Assembly: GCA_028023455.1 (NCBI GenBank)
Contig: JAQFVV010012477.1
Span: forward strand, 2,103,501 to 2,167,500
DNA length: 64,000 nucleotides
Reading direction: 5' to 3'
Source: Epiperipatus broadwayi
Taxonomy: Eukaryota > Onychophora > Udeonychophora > Euonychophora > Peripatidae
Shown piece after piece: positions 31,517 to 43,706 of the stretch. Every line of letters starts with the position of its first letter. Within the stretch, counting starts at the first letter, position 1. The translations under genes and the position numbers were made by a program. The notes below the pieces were generated by a model. It ran no database searches and was not told the DNA's origin. It saw only the letters and a program-made list of their open reading frames with translations.

Positions 31517-33830
31517 AAAGGTGATGTAGGGAAGATAAGGAAACATTAGTGCAATCATATATCTCATGATATAAAGTTGAAATCATTAATGGATAAAAAA
31601 TAATAAATCGTTCAATTTTAATTATCTATAAAACTTTCTTTTTGTTAATTAGTCATAGCAAATATAGATCGTAAAATAATTTTTATTGAGTACACATGGT
31701 ATTTAATGATTTTAAACTAGATGTTAAAACAAAGGAGAAAACATTACATTTTTACATTCTGAAAGTTAGATATGAACAGTTCTTTTCTAAAAGGTAATTG
31801 TAAATCATTTTTTGCTATTTTAATAGCAAATTTATTCCAACAATACATATATTACTTTCATCGTATCATAATATTTTACCATCTGAAAAATTCATACAAT
31901 TTTCTTTCTCATCATATACTAATTTCATAAACAATTGTCATGCTTAAGGTGATAAAAATGACTAACATATCATACTAACATTGACAATTGATACTATTTG
32001 CACTACAATTTTAATACAAAATAGGGAACTACATCTTATTCACTTTTATTACATTTTGTTGTTGAAGATTATCATTATAGTATATATATATATATTGTAA
32101 AAGATCGATAAATCTACCTTTATTTTAAAAAATCATTTGTTGTTATTAAAAAAAAATCTCTTTGATTTGATGTTTATATATGGAGTATTATTATTGTTTA
32201 TGGTTATTAGTTATAGTTGTTTGGATTTATTATTTTATTTATTTGTTGATGGCACATCGCTGTGAATATTTAATTATTATAGATAAATAAATACATATAA
32301 ATTGTTGATTATAAAAAAGATTATTTTATTTATAGTGATTATTAAAAAAAATGCAATGTTATTATTTATGTATATATATATTTAAAGCTGTCAAATAAAT
32401 TTTCGATTTAATATTTTTTATATGATTGATATTTTTTTTTTTTGAATGTTAATTGTTTAAAGAAAACATATGTAACAATGGTTTTAAAAACTGCATTTCC
32501 TGGCATGTGGAGAACAACAGCAACAACCAAAGAGGCCATTATTATGGATAGTTATTAAAAAAACTGAAGGATAAAATTAGTTGTATTTTGTTTCTTTGGA
32601 ATTGCCATTCTTGAGAATAATTGAATAAGATAAATTACTGTAGTAAACACATAAACCATGACCATCTAATATATATATATCACGGCCAAGGAGCTGCACC
32701 ATTTCTTTTCATTTATCCCAAGGCAGTTTAAAAACAAGAACTAGGCAAATTTCAACATATGAATTTCACCCTGTCTGAAGCCAAAATTTGATATAGCTAT
32801 CTGGAATTTATAATGGTCAATCTAATAACAATCTGAAAGTAACTAAAATTAGTTAATATATTGGATTCAACATATCAATTTTTTTTTCAAGGAGAGAAAT
32901 CTTTAAAACAAATGAAATATATATATATGTGTGTGTTTAGAAACCGATAATTTTTCTAACATGATATTTCTTCAATTTATCCTTGGCTAGAATGCATTCT
33001 AATATAAAAAATATAAGAGAATAAAACAACAGAACAAGTTGACTTTTGAAAAGAAAAATGAACAAGTTTAAAAAAAGGGTAATAAATTTTACTTTATTAA
33101 TGTAAATGATATATATATATATTTGAGATAGATATTCATTTTTTTTTTACTTTTATTTTTAATTAGAAAGCGTTTTGTTTTCTAAAAAAAAAATGTTTAA
33201 CAAGTGTCTAACATTTAAGTAATTTAAAATTTTAAAATATGGCATATAAGTTTGGGTTGCATATGGGTTGTTATATGTATATTTTAATAAGTGAAATTTA
33301 TATTCACAAATTTTATTATAAAAATTTTTTATTATTTATTTATCTATTTTCATTTTTTTTAAAACTTCATATAATAGATTTTATGTAGACCTAAACAACA
33401 ATTCATATTTTGCTGTATATAATATACTTATTTTTTTTTTTTAATTTTGAATATTTGGAAAATATAAATATGGATTTGTGTTTATATTAATGCATACTTG
33501 TTGAGCACACATATGTCTTTATCTGTTTAGTATATATACTTATTGCAAGTATATATGTATATATATTTTTTGTATTTGGGTTTGTATTTAAAAACTATTT
33601 AATATACTGATACTACCTAAAATTAAACCATAATATAGAAATAAAGGATGTACTATTTGTTTTATAAGTAATGCCTTTGTAATTTATTTGGAAGAGTATT
33701 AATATTTTATTCTTATTTTTTTTTAGTGCCAGAGTCATTATGAAGTTAATTGAATTCACAATTTAATGGAGAATAACTTCGTATTTCACTTATTATTTAG
33801 TCTTTAGGTCACTTCACATATTATTGTTCA
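31517..33830. other. AT-rich DNA without recognised genes
   Basis: Several (TA)n tracts and homopolymer runs; no supported gene. Confidence 0.45.
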
Positions 33831-34555
33831 TTGATATGTTTAGATATACATAAGTTTATTTATTGGATGTGCATATTAGTTTCAATAGAATTCCCTTTGT
33901 TTCTAATATATATTTTGTTAGTTCATTATATCAATCTTGAGAATAAATTATAATGATAGGTCTTATTATTGCTCTGTATGATTTTGGATTTATTTCATGT
34001 ATAGCTAGTTGGAAGGGCATATAAACTATTTATTAAATATCACTGGGATAATTTTATCTTTCTTCATTAAATTATACAATCTATTATATTTGGCTTTCTA
34101 AACAATTGGATTCATTTAGCTTGTTAAGATCTTTCTTTATGTGTAAGATGTGCTATGTTTCTATTATTTAAATTGGATGATAAATACGTTCTATTACATT
34201 TAGGCACCATCAACATGCAGACATGATTAATTAAGGACTGTTGCTAGTCGTAACATTATATTTGATGCCTAAAATGTGAGGTTTGATTCATCATGATTTG
34301 TTTATGAGGATAGAGCAATCGTGATTTCATTATATTGGGTTTTCCCAATGATTGGGCCATTTCAATTGTGGATAAACATTCCATTACATTTTGGAACCAA
34401 CATATTTGAGATCATTTAGATTACATATATTCCATTACATTTGTCATCTAATATTTGGAGCATTATTTCCTTCTCATATATGGATGTTCCATTACATTTG
34501 ACACCACAACGTGGTCAGCATAATATGTTTGTATACATATGTTCCATTACTATAT
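33831..34555 (+). repeat. Repeat family with a 'ccattacatttg' array, copy 1
   Basis: The left part ('ttcaatagaattccctttg', 'cttattattgctctg', 'agctagt') matches the reverse complement of 58230-58370. The right part holds diverged repeats of 'ttccattacatttg(g/a)cacc' near 34188, 34378, 34428, 34487 and 34540. One unit reads on into 'acaccacaacgtgg', like an LTR end followed by a primer-binding site, so the family may derive from an LTR. No protein is encoded. Confidence 0.55.
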
Positions 34556-35076
34556 ATATATATCAAGTTTTTTTTTTAAATCAGTACATTTCTCCTCCAA
34601 ATCTATTCTATATCAACTCATTCACCATTACCAAATATCAGAAAATATTTTTACAGAAGCAATTTGTGAACAACCTTTGCATTTCAGATAAGCTAGAGAT
34701 AGTAATTTAATTTGTAATTAAATCACCATGCACATTTTGACTGATAATTTCATTTTATTATCATTATATGTTTATTTCATAATCAGGTGATAATAAAACA
34801 TCATTATTTATTATAAAGAGTGGAAATTAGGAGATTATATCCATGTAAATAGAAATAATCTTTAATCCTTTTATGTTCCTTTTGATTTCAACAAAAATCT
34901 TCAAAATAAAAAAGTGCTATTATAGATTTAATGAAAAAACTGGTTTGGCTCAATGATTAGTAACTGATAAAACCCTGATAATTTCTTAGTATCATCAAAG
35001 GTTTTTTTTTTCTATTTACATGAATATTATCTCTTCATTTCTAATCATTGTTATACCAATCCATGGATATATATTT
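34556..35076. other. AT-rich DNA without recognised genes
   Basis: Nothing supported. Confidence 0.45.
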
Positions 35077-35259
35077 ATATATAAAAGACATATTTTGCAG
35101 GTTCATCAGTGTTAAAAAATTTAAATATTGATATACTAACATTTCCATTTGATCACACAAGTCATCTACTGGGTGATAAAAGATAGAAAGATGGTTGTAG
35201 AGGCACTATAATCACTGATTTAAAAAATGTTAAAGTTCCACCAATAGCCATAATGTTAA

Positions 35260-36003
35260 CTCATTTACTGCTGATTAATTTTATTGGCCGAGTGAGGTAA
35301 AACTTCAAACTTTTAATTGGTCAACTCACAAACTCAAGTGTCAAAATATATTCATCTTTTAATATTATATTCACTTTGGTTTCATTTGTAAAAAGTATAT
35401 TAATAATTTGTCAAGTTAGGAAAGTAAATGAAAGTTTTTTCAAAAATAATTTTTTCTTTATAATTATAAAAATATTCAATAGTGGGAAATTTAAAATGAA
35501 CATTACTCACCAACCAAAAAGTGTTGCTGACATTGTTGTGATGTCAGTAATTTTTTTGTCAATTTTACAGTGCTAAAAAATAAATATTTTTTGCTAAATT
35601 TTAAACTATTTTTTTAAAATTACTTTTTTTTAGCATATTTTATGAAAATAATTTATAATTTGTCAAAAAATACTTTTAAAATGATCTAAAACATTCGTTT
35701 ATCATTTTTGAAATGAAACAAAAAGAAATCGTAACTCTTCAGTTATTGACAACCATTTTCTTTGTTGTTGAAATGTAACAGCCAATAAGATCCAAGAAGT
35801 GTCCACCTATTTCTTCTTTTGTTGGACCTTTGATGACAGTTTTATTGATGTTTTACTTGTAAAATAATCCAAGAGAGGGCAGCATCTTATGGAACTTTTT
35901 TTAACCTTTAAAAAAAGTGCAAAATCATAATTTTACAGATAAAAATAAAAATATACTATTAAAAGTGGCATCTCGAGTTAACTCGAACATAGCTGTCAAT
36001 GTG
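35260..36003. mobile_element. piggyBac-like non-autonomous transposon at TTAA
   Basis: TTAA flanks both sides (35256-35259 and 36004-36007). The ends are imperfect inverted repeats: 'ctcatttactgct' on the left and, reversed, 'cacattgacagct' on the right, similar to piggyBac-type ends. The uninterrupted sequence of the other palindrome arm (around 36685-36700) reads through this point with a single TTAA, giving an in-window empty site. The interior has no transposase; the 66-codon frame at 35376 has no motif. Confidence 0.75.
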
Positions 36004-36029
36004 TTAAAAATGTATTTTTAAAAAATCTT

Positions 36030-36333
36030 TCCAAATAGGAGGAAGTTTGCATGTATTATTTCGCTTATTGATACAATCTGGCCTTTTAAGTATCTCAATG
36101 GTTTTTCTAATTTTTCACTGGTAGAGATTATCACATCTAGATATGATCCTGATCCTAGAAAAATCAATTTTATGGCCTGAATCTACAGTATAGAGTGAGA
36201 GTGCTGATGATGATGGGTGTTGTTTTACTGCATTAGCATACTCATCTCTCCTAACATTGATGCAATGAATACTCATACCTATGTAAAAAGCTTTACAATT
36301 TTCACATGAGACAGTATTGGATGTATATTAAAA
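36030..36333 (-). pseudogene. GIY-YIG remnant, left arm of the inverted dimer
   Basis: Reading leftward, the minus strand encodes 'SCENCKAFYIGMS', 'NVRRDEYANAVKQH', 'VDSGHKIDF', then after a frameshift a segment equivalent to the C-terminal part of PLE endonucleases ('LEKPLRYLK', 'ISEIIHANF'). It retains sequence missing from the right-arm copy. It has stops and frameshifts, so it is not functional. Confidence 0.72.
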
Positions 36334-36351
36334 TGCTATAATATAAATACA

Positions 36352-36684
36352 GTGTTATCTACTCATCAAAAGATCAGTAATATAATAACAAAGCCTAAGG
36401 ATTCAATCCCTCTTGAATCTCATGGTGTTTATGAAATCTCATGTGAAAATTGTAAAGCTTCTTACATAGGTATGAGTAATTGTCACATCAGTGTTAGGAG
36501 AGATGAGCATGCTAATGCAGTTAAACAACACTCATTATCATCAGCACTCTCACTCCATACTATAGATTCAGGTCATAAAATTGATTTTCTAATACCAGGA
36601 TCATATCCAGATGTGATAATCTCTACCAGTGCAAAATGCAAATTTCCTCTTATTTGGAAAGATTTTTTAAAAAAGCATTCTTAA
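36352..36684 (+). pseudogene. GIY-YIG remnant, right arm of the inverted dimer
   Basis: A 110-codon frame with 'GVYEISCENCKASYIGMS' (GIY, Cys pair, YIG), 'VRRDEHANAVKQH' and 'IDSGHKIDFLIPGSYPDVI'. It then ends 'KFPLIWKDFLKK'. Comparison with the inverted copy shows an internal deletion of about 70 bp before KFPLIW, removing the region of the metal-binding Glu. It is open but truncated, hence unlikely to be active. Confidence 0.75.
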
Positions 36685-36868
36685 TTTAACATTTTTGCTA
36701 TTGGTGGAACTAAATGTTTTTTTCCAAATCAGTGATTGTAGTGCCTCTACAAATGTCTTTCTATCTTTTATCACCTAGTAGATGACTTGTGTGATCAAGC
36801 CAAAATGTCAGTATATCAATATTTAAATTTTTTAACATGAATGAACCCGCAAAATATCTCTTTTATAT

Positions 36869-39517
36869 ATGCAACTCGTGAAAATCTTTGTATCAACATA
36901 TATATATATTTAAAACTGTTAAAAATATTATTGTTGTAAATTTTTATTGATTAATTAAATGTATTCATTGCCGTACAGAATAGAATATAGTCATTATCAT
37001 AATTAAATAATCTCTCATATTAATGGAATATAATATTATAACATATTACTTTCAAAGCAGATTTTTTTAATAAACTCCTATATTTGTATAATGAAATATG
37101 TACCCTTTCATTGCTATTCTTCTTAAGGAATAAAATTATCAATTGTTTAAATAAAAAAAGTGAATTCAAAAAATCCAACATTACATTTTTTTATGTGTAA
37201 AATAAATATTTATTAAATTTTTTATGTTGTTTGTATGTGTAAGCATACATGTTTAGATTTTTGTTCAGCAAAGATTGATTTAGTTGCTACATTATGTATT
37301 TGGTAAGAAATTATTTATTATAAGTCAATTTAAATTTGTTTGATATATATATATATGAGAACTTTATAATGTGATTTATTTATTTAAAATAAAATGCTTG
37401 TTAAAATTATTATTTTTTAAACCTACATATAAGTTTTTATTACCTTGATTTAAAAATCTTAACACTAACATTTTGTCTGCTAAAAACAATGTCAACCTCT
37501 TCCAATATTTTACAGTCAATACATGATTGGAGGATATTATGTCATCCAGTTATCATATGATCACTAGTATAAAAAGTCATGAATGAAAATCTAGACAGTC
37601 TGTGCACATTTTCAATGCATATAAGATCTAAACAGATCCAAAATTTTAAATAGACATTACTGTTTTCATCTCTATAAGATGGCAAGTTGAGCATACCAAT
37701 AGGCAGATGTCTTTGTTAGGCATTTGACTTTATATCATTGTTCTAGGAGAAAGATGGATAACAACAAGTAACCAAAAACTATCATTGATTAATTAATTTA
37801 TTCACTAATTCTTTATTTCAAGAAATCTCATTTATTATAATCAAATGTTAGTCGAAAATATTTAAACTGACTTGCTGAATGTTGTTTCACTATTTCAACA
37901 AATTTCTGGATTTTTTTCAATTGAAACATAATGGTAAATAGGTGTAATATTTTTGGAATATTATAATTCTTAATTTCAAACAAGTTGCTGACATTTATTT
38001 TCTAAAATTATTTATAAAAAATAGTCTCAATAGTATATTTATCTTTTCAATTATGAAAGGAAACATTTTTTAGAATAACTTTTTAACACATATGCCTTGT
38101 TTAAACTTGCTGCTAAAGAAACAAATTTTGTTTTTAAAGTAATGAAAATTGTTTTATTGTGGATAATAAACTATATGCTTTATCGGAGTTATGATCAGAA
38201 TTATTGAAATCCTGGATTAAAGATCGATAAAAGAATGGATTCATTTTATATCTCAAATAATTTAAGTAATGAATGCTGCAATTTTGGGATAAAATTGTAC
38301 TAGCTGTTCAAGGAATTAATTTGCTTCATATTTCAAACTATGAATGTATATCCAATGCTTAGGTAATTGCACTAATGATTGCCCATGCTAAACACTTCAA
38401 TAACATTCATAGGGTAATGGATTATAAAGACATATTAAAATTCCACTTCTACATTATTGATTCTCCAAACACATATTCAATATAATAAATGTCCCAATTA
38501 TGAGTAATCTAAAAAAAAAAAAAACAGATTAATGAGTTAAATATAAATTATCTTGGATTAACATGCACACTAAATGTATTTTAATACCCTTTATGCTATT
38601 TCTAAAAAAAAAAATTATCTTACAAAAATGATATGAATTATGTAATAAAATTAGAAGAATTATTTTGTATACTTTCTCATAATAGCATCTTTCTTAGTTA
38701 ATTAATGTTATTGTTGTTTATTAATGTAATGCAGTTGTCTTAGATATTACTATGCTCAGATACAGATATTTTTTTTAGTTAATGTTATTATTATTATTGT
38801 TAAGATTGAAAGGGATTAAATGTGATTTGTTTTAGGTTCAGTTTGTTTATATAAGCATAAGTAAATATAAAATTTTTCATAAAATTGCTATATGTTGCAA
38901 ATATTAATAATGTTTTATGGATTCTTAAAATTTCAACCTCAAAGTTATGTGTAAGTTAATCATCTTTATGTAGATAAATAAATCTATAAGGAATATTTTA
39001 CGCATCACTAATATCTGTTAGTATTAATTTTTCACTGTTATCTAGTGTGTAACAGGAAGCCTGATGATTTAGTCATATTTTTGTTAGCGGAGTAACACGT
39101 CTAACGTTTAAGCCTGCAATTGAATCCACTAAAGTCTTGGGGCAGAGTAAAATAATCCCAAAGTGATAAATATAATCTAAGTCTACTAAGGAAGGGTTTG
39201 TATTTTCTTTCCTCAAAAGAGAGAAAAATTCTTCAATATTTAATAAATGAGGTTTTTTATTAGTTGATTGGTTAGAAAAACAAACTATTTAAGAACGGCC
39301 ATAAAACATTTATCTTTTATGATCATCTAATAATATTTAAATTGAAAATTATTTTGAAATAGTAAACAATCTATCACTATTTAAATTGAGTGTCTTCCCA
39401 ACACTGTCTGATAATCCGGTTCATATATTTCCCAAGTTCAAATTCGATATAAAAAACAAATAATATTTATTAGATGCATTATATATATATATTATCTGTT
39501 CTTGTTATTGATTTTAT
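36869..39517. other. AT-rich DNA without recognised genes
   Basis: Nothing supported. (TA)n tracts lie at about 36900, 37345 and 39482. A tRNA-like fragment near 39085-39130 ('agcctgcaattgaatccac') is too weak to call. Confidence 0.45.
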
Positions 39518-39822
39518 ATTATGCAATAAATTAATACATTGTACAGGCTTAAACCTGCATTTATATATGTAATATATGCGGAATTCAAACTCAGACTTTC
39601 ACACGACCCACTACTCTTGCTGACTCACCTGATCACACACAGCTGGTTTAGCATGAAATACGTATATTGATGATTATTTATCTTTTCAACATGTGTGTGA
39701 TCAGGTGAGTCAGCAATATGAGATGGCACTGAAAGTAGTGGGTCGTGTGAAAGTCTGAGTTCGAATCCACATATATTACATATATAAATGCTGGTTTAGC
39801 ATGTACACTGTATTAATTTATA
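39518..39822. mobile_element. Foldback element with tRNA-like arms, short form
   Basis: A palindrome with arms of about 130 bp: 'actcagactttcacacgac' and 'gtcgtgtgaaagtctgag' pair, and the outer 'aatacattgtac' and 'gtacactgtatt' also pair. The right arm carries 'gagttcgaatcc', a good B box. A loop of about 60 bp holds 'tttagcatgaaatacgtat'. Confidence 0.75.
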
Positions 39823-39829
39823 TAAATAG

Positions 39830-40080
39830 TGTGTAAAAGGTCTGACCATCCCTCTCATACATACGTATAAATGGATTATTCTCCTGTACACGAGGGGTCA
39901 GAATGACTAATTGTCAACATGGGTAGGATGACAACCTTGGCACTAACAAGGGCTTTGAACATTCCATCATCAGATTTTCAATGAAATGGAAGGCTGAAGA
40001 GTTGTGAATTGGAATAATTTGAAACTTGTCTATTAAAGTATGAAGATTGGCTATCTTAATATAAAGCTGCAATAATCTAA
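39830..40080 (+). repeat. Central fragment of the foldback family
   Basis: Blocks 'catcatcagattttcaatg', 'ggctgaagagttg', 'cttgtctattaaagtatga' and 'gctatcttaatataaa' match the central half of the 46.3-kb copy, here next to the short palindrome. Confidence 0.65.
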
Positions 40081-40292
40081 CTTTTATTTTTTAATACTTC
40101 TCTTTTGTCGTTAATTAAATTTACATTATCACTGCATACTCATGATATTTAAGGTCATACTTAAAATTTAAACTTTTACGTAAACTCATCTGGTTTGAAT
40201 ACACCATTATTGTATTAATGCTATCTGAAACATAGATATTGGATAGGATAGTGTACAAAAAGTACATTTTACATTCTTTTTTTTCTCTATAT

Positions 40293-40398
40293 GTCATAGC
40301 ATCGGTCAGGAGGTGAATCCACAACCATCTACAACCAACTACTTGCTTGCAAGGCAGCTGTGATGACCTTTCAACTAACAACACTTGACTATATTTTA
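40293..40398 (-). repeat. tRNA-derived SINE, minus strand
   Basis: The reverse complement reads 'caagtgttgttagttgaaag', 'cagctgccttgcaagcaag', 'gtagttggttgtagatggtt' and 'gtggattcacctcc', and is colinear with 60258-60352. The GCTGCCTTGCAAGCA segment forms an anticodon-like arm (Ala-type TGC loop), and the extra 'gtagttggttg' is inserted before the T-arm. Confidence 0.65.
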
Positions 40399-40399
40399 C

Positions 40400-41299
40400 A
40401 TTCTTTTTACACATGTAATCAAGTGTTGACAATGAATTAATTAACCCTTATTAAAATTTGATTTACAAGTGACAAACTTTCTTCACTCACAGGTTGACCT
40501 TATTAACTTTAAATAAATCCATTAAAAATTTATTATTACCTTATTAGATTATCATACTATTCCTAGCATAAATATAAACTTTAAAATCAGATGAATTATT
40601 CCAGTGTTTCTGTTTAATTAAAATAAAACCAGACATATACATTTTTAACAGGGTTTAAATTTTATATCTGGGCTAGGAATGACATGATGATGCTTTACAT
40701 GTAATGTAATATTCATTAATTTATTTATCGGGGAAACGATTGTGTCAAAATTGGCAGGAAAAGCTTTATTACAATATCTTCTTGATGACCTAAGTATTTT
40801 GAATAAAACATTGATAATAGCAATATATATGCACAAATACAAAATGCATATTTACATGTTCTGTACACTTAAATAATTAAATGTTTAATGATTTAATATC
40901 AGTTCATACCAAAAAATGATAGTGACGATGATAATTAAATAACGAAAAACACTAAAATTTAGTTACTGAAATAAATTCAGTTCTATATGACTATACAATT
41001 GAGTTAGCTTGGATTAAAATCATTATTATGTTATTAGTTTTGGATGAAAGTTTAATAGTTAATCAACATGGTAAAAGATGGATACTAAAGGAATGGTAGA
41101 CTGAAAAATCTGAGTGCTATATCCCCAAATCCAAACTTTGTCATTGATGAAGGCATTATGTCTGAAAGTAGCTTGGGGATATTATATGGCTAGGCACTCC
41201 ATATGAATTATAATGCACAACCTTTTAATATCCACTGATCCCTATTTCTAGTACTAGGTGCTGTTATTATATGGAAAATATTGCTACATATCAATTATT

Positions 41300-41335
<36 letters not shown>

Positions 41336-42021
41336 CTGTTGATTTAATACATCAAAAAATAATAACAATTTTGTCTTAAATAAGGAATAATATAATTAGT
41401 TAAATTACTTATGCTATTTTTAAAATGATTACTTACATAAAAACATTATTATATATAAAATTTAATTTCTCTTTATAAATGATAGTAGATTTAGCCAGAA
41501 GTGACATAATTGTACTGTGATATCAATGTAACATGTGTTTCAGACTTGTCTCAATTTAGTTGTGCTAAAACATACAGGCTATTTTTTTAAACATAGTGAT
41601 AAAATTGTTTTAGAAATATCAAGTATATTATGAGTTTGCTCTAAAGAATGAAAGTAGCACATGCATACACCCACATGTATACCAATCATAAATCATTTAA
41701 TATATTTTTTTTCTCTTAATATTATATTTATTTACTTAGTTAGTAAATTACTGTGGCTTGTGAATCTTTCATACCATTGTTGTGTCTAATTGTTGCAATA
41801 AGATTGTTTTTCTGTGCAACCACATTTCCATTCTTTAACAGCTTATCCAGTATAATTTCACACTTTTTTTTTTTTTTTAATTTTCTGTGCTTTGGGATTT
41901 TTAATTAAAGTTAGTATGCCCATATTCATTGAAGGGTCATTATTAATTATCATATGAATAACATTTTAGTTTAACAGTTTTTTGATTGTTAATGGTAGCT
42001 TCTTCCTAACAACTTTTTACA

Positions 42022-42057
<36 letters not shown>

Positions 42058-42080
42058 CTGTTTTGTTTTTATCAATGTAT
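40400..42080. other. AT-rich DNA with a (TA)n microsatellite
   Basis: (TA)n at about 41303-41333. No supported gene. Confidence 0.45.
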
Positions 42081-42084
42081 CATA

Positions 42085-43070
42085 CTCCTTAGCTCAATTA
42101 TATTGCATTCATGCAATAGCTCAGAACATAACCCTTTCCTCTCACTCTGGATGCATTTTGACATATCCACTTCACTTTTACAAGTTAGTATGATATACAA
42201 AGCTTATATCATAAATTAATTTCATATTCACATTTTAAAATTATACCTTAACTTCATATATATTATATACTTCAAACTTTTAACCCATTATACAATCCTG
42301 AATCATATAACAAAAGATTTGTGAAAAAAATAAATAATCTCCGAAATTGGCATTTTATGCTGGACAAACACTTATTAGTTGGTCAAGAATACTGTCTCTT
42401 AGGCATAACATCATCATTTGTTTAGTATTATATAGAAAGGATTACTATAATTTAAATACAAATATCAAATTTCCTGCACTCACAACATTGACAAATACAG
42501 ATTTATATAAATATATTAATGATTATTACTGACCATTTAATATACTAAGAATTATTCCTTATCTAAGTATAATGTTTAATTTTCACTTATTTAATAATAT
42601 ATTTGTAACTCAAATATCAATATCTAAATTTTGTTGCCCATGTTGGCAGTTTTAATAATTTTCACTCCACCACTCTTATACTAGTTAGATTGTTTTTAAC
42701 CATTTTAATACTTTTGAAGAGAAGTACAATACTTTGCATTATATTATATTTTCAAGTTGTGGTGCTGAGAATTCATCTTTTATCTTAGCTCAATCATATT
42801 ACAACCATCCATTATCCCAGAAGTCAAACCAACTTTTTACTCTGGATTGCATTTTGAAAAAAAAAAACAACTATTTTACTTTTTTTAGATGACTAAGTCA
42901 TACATAACTGATATCACAATTCAACTTCATGTACAAATTTTTAGACATAATTTAACTTCATATATGTATAATTTCCATAGTTCAAACTTCTACTTCATCA
43001 CATATTCTTGAAAAAAAAAAAGGTGTGTAAACACACATAATGTCTAACATGTCAGACCAGCAGGTAATAA
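42085..43070 (+). repeat. Diverged direct repeat pair, about 700 bp apart
   Basis: 42085-42390 and 42785-43070 share in order 'ttagctcaat.atattrca', 'ctctggat.gcattttga', 'aacttcatat', 'ttcaaactt' and an 'atcctga/attcttga' end. The first copy continues into 'atgctggacaaacac.tatt', similar to the foldback family. Both are decayed. Confidence 0.5.
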
Positions 43071-43561
43071 GAATGACAAAACTGTCAAACACACAACTTT
43101 TATTAAGAAAAAATATGTATTTCTTTAAAAAAAAATCTTAGCTGCATACAAATTTGTGATGGAGTGATTCATGTTGAATTGGATTATTTATTTTAAAGTC
43201 TTATAGTTTTTTTTAAAAAAATAGTCATTTTGGGTGATATATTAAATACTAACCTGCAATTATCTATCTTTAAATATTTGACAGAATATTTAACAAATGC
43301 CAGAACATAAACATTGTCAATTGGATGAATAATGACTTTGCATTTAAAAAACCCTCTTCATCCTTGTATTTAATTTATCTGCAGTTTCCTTGCTTTGGTC
43401 TTTGATTTGTACGAATCTTCAATAAACAAGGAGATAAGAAAATGGTCGTTGGGAGAATGTGTTTTACCTTAAAAATTGGCTGCTTGAATGAGATCATAAT
43501 GGGCAAAATACATTATGAAAGATTACAAAGACTGTTTTGATGTATAGACAGATAGTGGATT

Positions 43562-43706
<145 letters not shown>

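Larger units (their letters stand above)
35077..36868. mobile_element. Inverted dimer of a Penelope-like 3' end
   Basis: The whole block is one palindrome centred near 36340. The outer arms pair ('atataaaaga.atattttgc', 'gatcacacaagtcatctact', 'gtagaggcacta', 'agttccaccaatagc'), and each arm contains a PLE GIY-YIG segment, on the minus strand left of centre and on the plus strand right of centre. The left arm is interrupted by a 744-bp TTAA-flanked insertion, without which the arms are about equal in length. No RT is present. Confidence 0.82.

Noticed and set aside
39085-39130. tRNA-like fragment with 'agcctgcaattgaatccac'
   Set aside because: No convincing A box at the right distance and no stems.
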